Below, in pieces: positions 1-6,295 of a DNA stretch of 7,090 bases; the first letter of the stretch is position 1; the number at the start of each line of letters is the position of its first letter. Origin of the DNA: an uncultured Acidimicrobium sp. (GTDB lineage Bacteria; Actinomycetota; Acidimicrobiia; Acidimicrobiales; Ilumatobacteraceae); NCBI GenBank assembly GCA_903895515.1, contig CAITUB010000017.1, positions 1 to 7,090 of the forward strand, read 5' to 3'. The notes beneath the pieces were generated by a model, which saw nothing but the letters and a program-made list of their open reading frames with translations, made no database searches and was not told the origin of the DNA. The translations under genes and the position numbers were made by a program.

Positions 1-360
1 ACTTCTTACACCTCGCCACACCTGCTGTGCTGATGCATGACCAACTGCAAAATCGACTGCGCGTGAAGCATGCACCAACGCGTCTCGCTCATTGACGGTC
101 ATCTTCCATGATGAGGTCAGAACGAACACTGCAAACGCAGCAAGCGCTATGGCAAACACGAGGAACCCGTAGTTCACCAATCCGGACGACTGATCGCTCA
201 CAAGCCAGAGCAACAAACTCAACGCGGCGATTCCTAAATACAAATACCCAGGAATGCGGCGACGGCTGTTGTCGGGAAACTGATATGGCCCAACAAATGC
301 CGAAACGTCAAGGTCGCTTGGAAGTTGATCGCGGATCTCATTGCTATTTACATCGTTCAC
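1..360 (-). CDS. Unrecognised two-helix membrane protein, N-terminal part (runs off left edge)
   Basis: An open frame of 120 codons with no stop runs from a GTG at 360-358 to the window edge. I read it directly from the reverse complement. It starts MNDVNSNEIRDQLPSDLDVS. Residues 1-35 are polar and end in an Arg cluster (SRRR, 32-35). Two hydrophobic segments follow at about 37-54 (GYLYLGIAALSLLLWLV) and 62-82 (YGFLVFAIALAAFAVFVL), joined by a short polar loop. After them comes a soluble stretch (WKMTVNERDALVHASRAVDF). The GTG overlaps the HIT gene's TGA in a GTGA arrangement, which supports both the start and translational coupling. I do not recognise the family. It is probably an inner-membrane protein with a cytoplasmic domain after the second helix, and the missing C-terminus may carry the functional part. 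In Mycobacterium the gene after HIT is, from memory, pgsA; this sequence shows no CDP-alcohol phosphotransferase motif in the visible part. Confidence 0.72.
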   Translation of the reverse strand, partial: MNDVNSNEIRDQLPSDLDVSAFVGPYQFPDNSRRRIPGYLYLGIAALSLLLWLVSDQSSGLVNYGFLVFAIALAAFAVFVLTSSWKMTVNERDALVHASRAVDFAVGHASAQQVWRGVRS

Positions 361-860
361 TGCATTTCCTTCCATCGACTTCGTATTCGCTGTGCAGTTA
401 CATCTAGCGCTTCCGGCAAAATTTTTGCCGTCGCCACTGCAACCATGAAATTTGAATCGCCACCCCAACGCGGAACGATGTGAATGTGTAGGTGCTGTGC
501 GACGCTTCCACCTGCTGCATGACCCAGGTTGATTCCAACGTTCATTCCCTGTGGCTTGTATTCGGCTTTCAGCACTTGCACCGCCTTGGTAACGGTTGCC
601 CACACCTCGCTTGTCTCTTGTGGGGTAAGCATCTCTAAATCGGGAACTTCGCGATATGGAATGACAAGCACGTGCCCAGATGAATACGGAAACGCATTCA
701 TGATCACGAAGCACGTTTCGCCGCGATGCACGATGAACGTCTCTTCGTCAGGACGATTGGACTTCAGTATTTCTGTAAATACTGATTCGTCCGAGTGCTT
801 GCCGTGGGAATCGCGTTGCACATATTGTGCTCGCCAGCCATTCCACAAACGATCCAACAT
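357..860 (-). CDS. HIT-family nucleotide phosphorylase/hydrolase (Ap4A phosphorylase-like)
   Basis: This 167-residue cytoplasmic protein belongs to the histidine-triad (HIT) superfamily. The triad is H123-L-H125-I-H127 within QHLHIHIVPRW (122-132); by family analogy the middle His, H125, is the nucleophile that forms the nucleotidyl intermediate. The upstream strand and glycine-rich signature are also present: NAFPYSSGHVLVIPYR (55-70) and GMNVGINLGHAAGGS (105-119). The stretch around VPRWGGDSNF closely resembles mycobacterial Rv2613c as I remember it, which is an Ap4A phosphorylase, so cleavage of diadenosine tetraphosphate is the likely role. The start ATG lies 5 bp after the thrS stop, with only a weak purine-rich stretch before it, so translation is probably coupled to thrS. 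The context makes sense because aminoacyl-tRNA synthetases produce Ap4A. The exact reaction, phosphorolysis or hydrolysis, cannot be told from the sequence alone. Confidence 0.92.
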   Translation of the reverse strand: MLDRLWNGWRAQYVQRDSHGKHSDESVFTEILKSNRPDEETFIVHRGETCFVIMNAFPYSSGHVLVIPYREVPDLEMLTPQETSEVWATVTKAVQVLKAEYKPQGMNVGINLGHAAGGSVAQHLHIHIVPRWGGDSNFMVAVATAKILPEALDVTAQRIRSRWKEMQ

Positions 861-865
861 ATTGA

Positions 866-2851
866 TTACAGGTTTCCAGCTGTGGCTTCTGTGCGGGTCT
901 CGTCGTGCAACTGAGCGATGAACGCATCAACCTTCACATCGCGAATCACATCGCCGCCGCGCGGGTTCACACCAACCGTATTGTTCTTTACGTCATCGTC
1001 GCCCACGACTAATACAAACGGAATTCGTTCAAGCTTGGCGCTACGAATGCGCTTGCCCAATTGTTCATCGGCTTCAGCAGTATCGACTCTGAACCCTTCG
1101 GTACGCATGCGTTTCACAAGCGACTGCGCGTATTCCTCGTGTTGCGAGGTAACCGCCAAGACGCGCACTTGTACAGGGGCAAGCCAAGCTGGGAATGCTC
1201 CGCCGTAATGCTCTAACAACACACCAAAGAATCGCTCAACAGATCCAAATAGTGCGCGGTGCAACATAATTGGACGATGGCGACTGTTGTCGCTTCCGAT
1301 GTATTCCAAGCCGAAGCGCTCTGGCAAGTTGAAGTCACATTGAATGGTGCTGAGCTGCCACTTGCGGCCGATCGCGTCGCGCACATCGATGTCAATCTTT
1401 GGTCCGTAAAACGCAGCATCGCCTTCCTTTACGGAGTACTTCACTCCATGGCGATTCAACGCTTCGCGCAGAGCGGTTGTTGCTTTATCCCAAATTTCAT
1501 CCGATCCCACTGACTTCTCCAAGTCACGAGTGGACAATTTGAATTCGAAGTCTTCAAACCCAAATTGGCGAAGCACCGACAGCACAAAATCAAGCAACGA
1601 CGTAATTTCGTCTGCCATTTGGTCTTCGGTGCAGAAAATATGACTGTCATCCTGAGTAAATCCGCGAATGCGTAACAGGCCGTGCAGCGTTCCTGCGCGT
1701 TCGTAGCGGTACACCGTTCCCAGTTCGAATAAGCGAAGTGGGAGTTCGCGGTAACTGCGTTGGCGATCGCGATAGATCAAGCAGTGCATCGGACAGTTCA
1801 TCGGCTTCGGGTAGTACGTGCCGTTGTCCATTTCCATTGGCGGATACATGCCGTCTTTGTAGAAATGCAGGTGACCAGAAGTTTCGAACAACTGCGCGTT
1901 TGCAATGTGCGGAGTAAACACAAATTGATAGCCGCCGTTTTGGTGGCGATATCGGCTGTAGTCCTCCATGATTTTGCGCACGATCGCACCCTTTGGATGC
2001 CATACCGCAAGACCGCCGCCTAGTTCAGATGGAAACGACAGCAGGTCCATTTCGGTTGCAAGACGACGATGATCGCGCTTTTCGGCTTCAGCAATTCGCG
2101 TGATGTGCTCTTCGAGTGCAGCCTTCGACTCCCATGCAGTGCCATAAATGCGCTGCAGCATCGGACCCTTTTCATTTCCGCGCCAGTACGCGCCGGCAAC
2201 TTTCATCAACGCAAAATGACCAAGACGTGCAGTACTTGGAACGTGCGGTCCACGACACAAGTCAACAAAACTTTCGGTGTTGCGATACACGCTGACAGAT
2301 CCATCGCCAGCAACCTCGCTCGCATCCGATCCATCGGCTGCGCCAGTTGTTACGCGCTCAATAATTTCGCACTTGTACGGTTGGTCAACAAATAATGCAA
2401 GCGCTTCTGCCGCGCTCATTTCCGAGCGAACAAACGGTTGATCGGCTTTTACAATTGCGCGCATGCGCTCGGTAATTGCTTCTAAATCGTTATCGCTAAA
2501 TGTTTTGCCATCAGGAAGTTCGAAGTCGTAATAAAAGCCATCTTCAATGGCTGGGCCAATAGTGAATTTGGCGCCAGGAAAATGTTGCAGCACCGCTTGT
2601 GCAAGCACGTGAGCAGTTGAGTGACGCAGCACATGACGACCTGCTTCTGAATCCGCAGTGATAATGGCGACCTGTGCCCCATCGCGCAATGGCACCGAAA
2701 TATCCACTTCGTTGCCATCGACAACCGCTGCGAGCGCCGCCTTAGCCAACCGTGACCCAATGGATTGAGCTAAGTCAAGCCCTGTCGAACCAGCCGGCAG
2801 TGTCCGTACAGAACCATCTGGCAGTGTGACATCAAGAGTTGCTGCATTCAT
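866..2851 (-). CDS. thrS: Threonyl-tRNA synthetase
   Basis: This 661-residue class II aminoacyl-tRNA synthetase charges tRNA-Thr with threonine and is full length for a bacterial ThrRS. The domain order is complete: TGS domain (about 1-66), editing domain (about 67-235), catalytic core (about 265-555) and anticodon-binding domain (about 560-650). The editing-site residues that clear Ser-tRNA-Thr are present: H77 and H81 (HSTAH) with C199 and H203 (DLCRGPH). The catalytic zinc ligands are C353 (MNCPMHC), H404 (TQDDSHIF) and H531 (IMLHRA). Motif 2 is YRYERAGTLHGLLRIRGFTQ (381-400). A Gly/Ala/Asp/Ser-rich insertion (about 168-186) sits in the editing domain and does not remove any catalytic residue. 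The ATG follows a 41-bp gap after plsC, with no strong Shine-Dalgarno sequence. The gap is too short for a T-box leader. A possible TAGACT -10 lies just upstream, so thrS may have its own promoter within the cluster. Confidence 0.98.
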   Translation of the reverse strand: MNAATLDVTLPDGSVRTLPAGSTGLDLAQSIGSRLAKAALAAVVDGNEVDISVPLRDGAQVAIITADSEAGRHVLRHSTAHVLAQAVLQHFPGAKFTIGPAIEDGFYYDFELPDGKTFSDNDLEAITERMRAIVKADQPFVRSEMSAAEALALFVDQPYKCEIIERVTTGAADGSDASEVAGDGSVSVYRNTESFVDLCRGPHVPSTARLGHFALMKVAGAYWRGNEKGPMLQRIYGTAWESKAALEEHITRIAEAEKRDHRRLATEMDLLSFPSELGGGLAVWHPKGAIVRKIMEDYSRYRHQNGGYQFVFTPHIANAQLFETSGHLHFYKDGMYPPMEMDNGTYYPKPMNCPMHCLIYRDRQRSYRELPLRLFELGTVYRYERAGTLHGLLRIRGFTQDDSHIFCTEDQMADEITSLLDFVLSVLRQFGFEDFEFKLSTRDLEKSVGSDEIWDKATTALREALNRHGVKYSVKEGDAAFYGPKIDIDVRDAIGRKWQLSTIQCDFNLPERFGLEYIGSDNSRHRPIMLHRALFGSVERFFGVLLEHYGGAFPAWLAPVQVRVLAVTSQHEEYAQSLVKRMRTEGFRVDTAEADEQLGKRIRSAKLERIPFVLVVGDDDVKNNTVGVNPRGGDVIRDVKVDAFIAQLHDETRTEATAGNL

Positions 2852-2892
2852 CGCGTCTTCAGTCTAGGTTCGCGAGCCTTACACGGACCGCC
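2852..2892 (-). promoter_or_regulatory. Short plsC-thrS spacer with a possible internal promoter
   Basis: This 41-bp gap is the longest non-coding stretch inside the minus-strand cluster. On the minus strand TAGACT (2866-2861) fits TANNNT and ends 9 nt before the thrS ATG, which could give a nearly leaderless thrS transcript. No good -35 lies at the usual distance. Next to it is the near-palindrome AGGTTCGCGAGCCT on the plus strand (2866-2879), centred on TCGCGA. There is no run of T for an intrinsic terminator and no room for a T-box. The evidence is weak. Confidence 0.2.
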
Positions 2893-3636
2893 CTATTTGC
2901 CCGTGGCGACTGGCACTCTCTGTTGTTCCCCCAATGGCAACTGCTCGTCCTGCCGTTTACTGGCATAGACATTTCGATATTGCTGGCCAGTCATGGACTG
3001 TATTTCAAACATCACTTCATCAGTCATTTCTCGCAACACGAAATGATCGTCACTGCGCTGTGCATATCGTTCGGGCAAAATTGCTTTGCCGATCGTGATG
3101 CTGACTCGCCCACCGACGCGAGGCAGTTTTGCATCGGGTGGCTGAATTTCACGTGTGCCAACAATGCCAACGGGAAAAATTGGGCAATTAAGTTTGACGG
3201 CCAATCGTGCAGCGCCGGTTTTGCCTTTGTACAACATCCCATCTCGACTTCGTGTTCCCTCTGGGAAAATGCCAAACAGTTCTCCACGTTGCAAGACATT
3301 TTCTGCCGCATCAAGTGCAACCTGCGCCTTCTCCCCACCTTCGCGATCAATGGGAATCATGCCAAGCGCGGGAAATAATCGTCGCGTCTTCCAGGAATCG
3401 AGATATTCGCTCTTACCGACAAAAGAAATATTGCGTGGTGCTTGGATGATGAGAAACGCTGAGTCCAAAAAACTGACGTGGTTGGCACACAAAATTGCTG
3501 GGCCGGTTTCGGGAAGTTGCTCAAACCCTTGAAGGTAGAAACGCCACAGTCGATTAGCAACTATTCGCACAGCAGGTCGAATTCGCGACTGCAGTTCGGT
3601 AGCACCCGAATACAAGTCATCGACCCGCGTCGACAT
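2893..3636 (-). CDS. 1-acylglycerol-3-phosphate acyltransferase (PlsC family)
   Basis: This 247-residue member of the PlsC/LPLAT acyltransferase family probably makes phosphatidic acid by acylating lysophosphatidic acid at the membrane surface. Block I is NHVSFLD (52-58), with catalytic H53 and D58 in the HX4D arrangement. Block III is FPEGTRS (124-130), the glycerol-phosphate binding motif. Block II, around GMIPIDREGG (92-101), and block IV, around CPIFPVGIVG (151-160), are also recognisable. There is no strong transmembrane helix, so attachment is probably peripheral. The polar C-terminal tail after about residue 215 (QDEQLPLGEQQR region) looks disordered. The ATG overlaps the mshC stop in TGATG, and AGGGG lies 10 nt upstream, so the start is well supported. 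The precise acceptor is not proven; glycerolipid acyltransferases of other specificity share these motifs. Mycobacterium also has an acyltransferase near thrS, as I recall, but on the other side of the HIT gene. Confidence 0.9.
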   Translation of the reverse strand: MSTRVDDLYSGATELQSRIRPAVRIVANRLWRFYLQGFEQLPETGPAILCANHVSFLDSAFLIIQAPRNISFVGKSEYLDSWKTRRLFPALGMIPIDREGGEKAQVALDAAENVLQRGELFGIFPEGTRSRDGMLYKGKTGAARLAVKLNCPIFPVGIVGTREIQPPDAKLPRVGGRVSITIGKAILPERYAQRSDDHFVLREMTDEVMFEIQSMTGQQYRNVYASKRQDEQLPLGEQQRVPVATGK

Positions 3637-4766
3637 CAGATAACGACCCCTAGTAGGCGTGCACTGTCTCCTACTGCTACTCCATTTTTTGCTGCAGCAT
3701 CGACGAGTGCTACAGCCGTAGGCGTATCGAGATCATTGTCTAGAGCCGAGCGCACCTCTGCAAGCAACCCAGAATCACCTTGCGAGTTTCCTACTTGTGC
3801 CGCTGACTTCCATTGCGCAAGTCGCGCCTCATTACGCGCCATGAGTTGGTCGTCCCATTCCCACTCCGTGCGGTAGTGGTGCTCAATCAGTCCCAATCGA
3901 ATTGCCATCGGGTCATGTTGGGTACGCAACTTATCGACGAACACCAAATTGCCACGGCTCTTCGACATCTTGTGGCCGTCCATCGACACCATCGCCACGT
4001 GCATCCAGTGCTTCACAAACTGTTGGCCAGTTGCAGCTTCAGATTGGGCTCGCTCGCATTCGTGATGCGGGAAAATTAAGTCGCTTCCGCCACCGTGCAG
4101 GTCGATTGTGGTTCCAAGTTCGCGAAGTGCAAGGGCGGAACATTCGATGTGCCAACCAGGTCGGCCCGCTCCCCACATGGTGTCCCACGATGGTTCGTCA
4201 GATGCTGATGGATGCCACAACACAAAGTCGAGTGGGTTTCGTTTATGCGGGTCGTCAACATTGCCGCCGCGCTCACGAGCAAGCGCAATCATGGTTTCGC
4301 GGCTGTAATGCGACACGCTGCCAAACTGTGGAAACTTCTCCACGTCGAAATACACCGAACCACCAGATTCATAAGCAAACCCGCGGTCAATCACCATGCC
4401 GATGAATCCGCGAATGTCGGGAATCGCCGAAGATGCGCGCGGAGTGCTGTGCACAGGCAGTGCGTTCAACGCAGTCATGTCCGATTCGAAACGCGCCTCT
4501 TCACCTGCTGCAAGATCAAGGTAATGCACACCAAGTTCGCGGGCTTTGGCAAACAGTGGGTCATCTACGTCGGTGACGTTGCGCACGCACTTCACTTGAT
4601 GGCCCATATCGATCAGCCGACGCTGTAGTACGTCATAAGAGATAAAGGTGAAGGCATGACCTAAGTGCGTCGCGTCGTACGGAGTAATTCCGCACGTGTA
4701 CATCAGCACGGTTGGGTTCGGAGCAAATTCGACTATCTCTTGCTGCGCGGTATCAAACAACTTCAT
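3636..4766 (-). CDS. mshC: Cysteine:GlcN-inositol ligase of mycothiol biosynthesis (MshC)
   Basis: MshC joins cysteine to 1-D-myo-inosityl-2-amino-2-deoxy-alpha-D-glucopyranoside using ATP, the third enzyme step to mycothiol, the main low-molecular-weight thiol of Actinobacteria. It is a relative of cysteinyl-tRNA synthetase and the two are easily confused. Numbering from the TTG at 4772, the diagnostic stretch is MYTCGITPYDATHLGHA (24-40), where bacterial CysRS usually has a CGPTVYD-type sequence. The HIGH-like HLGH is at 36-39 and KMSKS at 268-272. The expected zinc ligands are C27, C211 (WHIECSA) and H236 (FPHHE). At 376-378 residues it lacks the longer C-terminal tRNA-binding part of CysRS. 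I chose the ATG at 4766 (MKLFDTAQ) because it is the only ATG near the conserved N-terminus. An in-frame TTG two codons upstream (4772) is the alternative; neither has a clear Shine-Dalgarno sequence. It lies 11 bp after npdG and its stop overlaps the plsC start. Confidence 0.93.
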   Translation of the reverse strand: MKLFDTAQQEIVEFAPNPTVLMYTCGITPYDATHLGHAFTFISYDVLQRRLIDMGHQVKCVRNVTDVDDPLFAKARELGVHYLDLAAGEEARFESDMTALNALPVHSTPRASSAIPDIRGFIGMVIDRGFAYESGGSVYFDVEKFPQFGSVSHYSRETMIALARERGGNVDDPHKRNPLDFVLWHPSASDEPSWDTMWGAGRPGWHIECSALALRELGTTIDLHGGGSDLIFPHHECERAQSEAATGQQFVKHWMHVAMVSMDGHKMSKSRGNLVFVDKLRTQHDPMAIRLGLIEHHYRTEWEWDDQLMARNEARLAQWKSAAQVGNSQGDSGLLAEVRSALDNDLDTPTAVALVDAAAKNGVAVGDSARLLGVVI

Positions 4767-4777
4767 CGTCAAGTTGA

Positions 4778-5470
4778 TCAGTCCAATTTCATATTGCGAC
4801 CACTAATCGGGTCAACGTCTGGAATTCCGGTAAGCCGTGGAGCCACTCGTGTTTTGTAGCGCACATTCAACTGCAACAACACTGCGGTGAATGCCTCGAG
4901 CGCAAGTGCATTTGACAAGCGACCTGTGCTCAGTGGTCTGCAGCCAGGAATTTGTGCAACCAGATCGCTGACAATTTCGATCGCTTCTGGAAAGTCTGAA
5001 CAAATCAACACATCGGAATCAACGTGATGATTCAGATTGCCAAGTTCCTTTGCAGGAAGATGCTGCATTGCTGCAACGACGCGACTGCCAGGAATTTCAG
5101 CTTGCACGTGCGCAGCAATACTTCCCCGCGGTGGAACCAATGGTTGAAACTCTTTACCAACCTTCACCAGAGCGTTCGCCATAGTGACCACAACCTTGCC
5201 GCGCAATGCTTCGGCATGTTCGCCAACAATGGTGGCAGTTGAATCCCAAGGCGTTGCGACAACAATCAAGTCACAATTGGCAGCGGCTTCATTCGTGCCA
5301 GTGTCGAATTTCAACTTGTGTTCGGGCCATTGAGCAATCAGCTCAGCGGCCTTTTCTTCTGAACGCTCTTTTGACCGAGACCCGATAAGCACCTGATGAC
5401 CGGCAACGCTCATTCGCAGGGCTAACCCGCTTCCTGCTGGCCCGGTGCCGCCAATAATTCCAATCCGCAT
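4778..5470 (-). CDS. npdG: F420:NADP oxidoreductase (NADPH-dependent F420 reductase)
   Basis: This 230-residue Rossmann-fold enzyme transfers hydride between NADP(H) and the deazaflavin cofactor F420, and so supplies reduced F420 to cytoplasmic F420-dependent enzymes or drains it. The N-terminus MRIGIIGGTGPAGSGLALRM is the typical dinucleotide-binding loop, with GGTGPAG at 7-13. GSRSKER (30-36) follows the second strand and fits binding of the NADP 2'-phosphate. Further family matches are VVATPWDS (70-77), the AAMQHLPAKEL stretch (133-143) and RLSNALALEAFTAVLLQLN (184-202). Length and order fit the Fno/NpdG family. The frame stays open on the 5' side as far as position 5980, but that part is antisense to fabI. 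The ATG at 5470 begins the conserved fold and has AAGG 8 nt upstream. It is the first gene of the minus-strand cluster, with mshC 11 bp downstream. This implies the organism makes or takes up F420. Confidence 0.93.
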   Translation of the reverse strand: MRIGIIGGTGPAGSGLALRMSVAGHQVLIGSRSKERSEEKAAELIAQWPEHKLKFDTGTNEAAANCDLIVVATPWDSTATIVGEHAEALRGKVVVTMANALVKVGKEFQPLVPPRGSIAAHVQAEIPGSRVVAAMQHLPAKELGNLNHHVDSDVLICSDFPEAIEIVSDLVAQIPGCRPLSTGRLSNALALEAFTAVLLQLNVRYKTRVAPRLTGIPDVDPISGRNMKLD

Positions 5471-5479
5471 ACGTGAAGC

Positions 5480-5509
5480 CTTACACAAACCACACTCGGG
5501 AACTACGGT
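5480..5509 (+). promoter_or_regulatory. Candidate fabI promoter giving a leaderless transcript
   Basis: TACGGT at 5504-5509 fits the actinobacterial -10 pattern TANNNT. It ends exactly 7 nt before the fabI ATG at 5517, which would put the transcription start at or next to the A of the start codon. CTTACA at 5480-5485 matches 4 of 6 bases of TTGACA at an 18-bp spacing. The ATG has no convincing Shine-Dalgarno sequence, which agrees with leaderless translation. This is pattern matching only; transcript 5' ends would be needed to confirm it. Confidence 0.4.
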
Positions 5510-5536
5510 CATAGGCATGGGAATTTTGGATGGGAA
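5508..5536 (-). promoter_or_regulatory. Candidate promoter for the npdG-mshC-plsC-thrS-HIT cluster
   Basis: On the minus strand TTCCCA (5536-5531, 4 of 6 matches to TTGACA) lies 17 bp before TATGAC (5513-5508, 4 of 6 matches to TATAAT). Transcription would begin near 5501, leaving about a 30-nt leader that contains the AAGG ribosome-binding site of npdG. The hexamer overlaps the proposed fabI -10 by two bases, so the two promoters would compete. The match is weak and the -35 would lie inside fabI. Confidence 0.2.
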
Positions 5537-6284
5537 AAACATTGTCGTCACCGGCGTGCTGACCGACGCCTCACTCGCCTTCGGGGTTGCAAAGCTTGCA
5601 CTTGAGGAAGGCGCCCAGGTCATGCTCACGGGAGCAGGACGTGGCCTTTCCATCACGGAGCGAACCGCGCGCAAACTGAGCACCGAAATCAAAGTTGTGG
5701 AATTCGATGTCACTGTTGACGAACACATCGTTTCTGCTCGCGAAGCCGCCAAAGCCCAATTTGGGCGAGTAGACGGCGTACTGCATGCCATTGGATTCGC
5801 ACCAGCTGTATGCCTCGGCGACGATTTCATGGCTGCACAGTGGTCCGACGTTTCGGTCGCGATGCAAATATCCGCGTACTCGCTAAAAACCTTGGCGGAT
5901 GCTTTCGTTCCACTCATGACTAATGGAGGAACGATTGTCGGTTTGGATTTCGACAACACCGTTGCATGGCCTGCGTACAACTGGATGGGCGTTGCGAAGG
6001 CGGCACTCGAATCGACGAATCGCTACCTCGCAAAAGAACTTGGTAGCAAACAGATTCGCTGCAACCTTGTTGCTGCTGGACCAATTCGCACGATGGCTGC
6101 AAAATCGATTCCTGGTTTTCAAAAATTTGAAGATGTGTGGGATGACCGCGCTCCCCTTGGGTGGGATGTCAACGACTCGAGCGGGGTAGCCCGCACATGC
6201 GTGGCCATGCTTTCCGATTGGTTCCCGTGCACCACGGCAGAAATTGTGCACGTTGATGGTGGCTTCCACGCAATGGGCGTGTAG
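5517..6284 (+). CDS. fabI: Enoyl-[acyl-carrier-protein] reductase, FabI/InhA type
   Basis: This 255-residue short-chain dehydrogenase-type reductase catalyses the NAD(P)H-dependent last step of each fatty-acid elongation round, in the cytoplasm. The N-terminus MGILDGKNIVVTGVLTDASL resembles InhA, with the nucleotide loop at 12-24. HAIGFAP is at 90-96. The catalytic residues are Y154 and K161 in AYNWMGVAK (153-161), and F145 matches InhA F149. VAAGPIRT (185-192) and the C-terminal HVDGGFHAMGV complete the family pattern. The segment from after PIRT to the W of DVWDD is about 10 residues shorter than in InhA, so the substrate loop is short. Position 91, equivalent to InhA S94, is Ala. The ATG at 5517 matches the family N-terminus; an in-frame ATG at 5445 would add 24 unrelated residues and overlap npdG. 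It is divergent from npdG and followed after 11 bp by a protease gene. NADH rather than NADPH use is likely but not proven. Confidence 0.95.
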   Translation: MGILDGKNIVVTGVLTDASLAFGVAKLALEEGAQVMLTGAGRGLSITERTARKLSTEIKVVEFDVTVDEHIVSAREAAKAQFGRVDGVLHAIGFAPAVCLGDDFMAAQWSDVSVAMQISAYSLKTLADAFVPLMTNGGTIVGLDFDNTVAWPAYNWMGVAKAALESTNRYLAKELGSKQIRCNLVAAGPIRTMAAKSIPGFQKFEDVWDDRAPLGWDVNDSSGVARTCVAMLSDWFPCTTAEIVHVDGGFHAMGV

Positions 6285-6295
6285 ACCAATATTGC

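Noticed and set aside
529..921. Plus-strand open frames opposite the HIT gene and the 3' end of thrS
   Set aside because: The minus-strand products have clear catalytic motifs; the plus-strand translations show no domain and no ribosome-binding site.
2839..3378. A 179-residue plus-strand open frame opposite plsC
   Set aside because: It is Phe/Cys/His/Ser-rich without a motif, while the opposite strand encodes NHVSFLD and FPEGTRS in order.
3902..4405. A 167-residue plus-strand open frame across mshC
   Set aside because: It is antisense to a well-supported conserved gene, has no recognisable motif, and its composition (Arg, Gln, Cys, His-rich) is that of a shadow frame.
3636..4766. Cysteinyl-tRNA synthetase as the product
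   Set aside because: The CGITPYDATHLGHA signature and the missing C-terminal tRNA-binding region fit MshC instead.
5445..5516. An upstream ATG that would add 24 residues to FabI
   Set aside because: The added residues overlap npdG on the other strand and do not resemble any FabI N-terminus; MGILDGKNIVVTG at 5517 matches the family start.
5471..5980. A long minus-strand N-terminal extension of npdG, giving a 400-residue frame
   Set aside because: It is antisense to fabI, is rich in Ser/Thr/Pro with no recognisable fold, and the conserved NpdG N-terminus begins at the ATG at 5470 with AAGG upstream.
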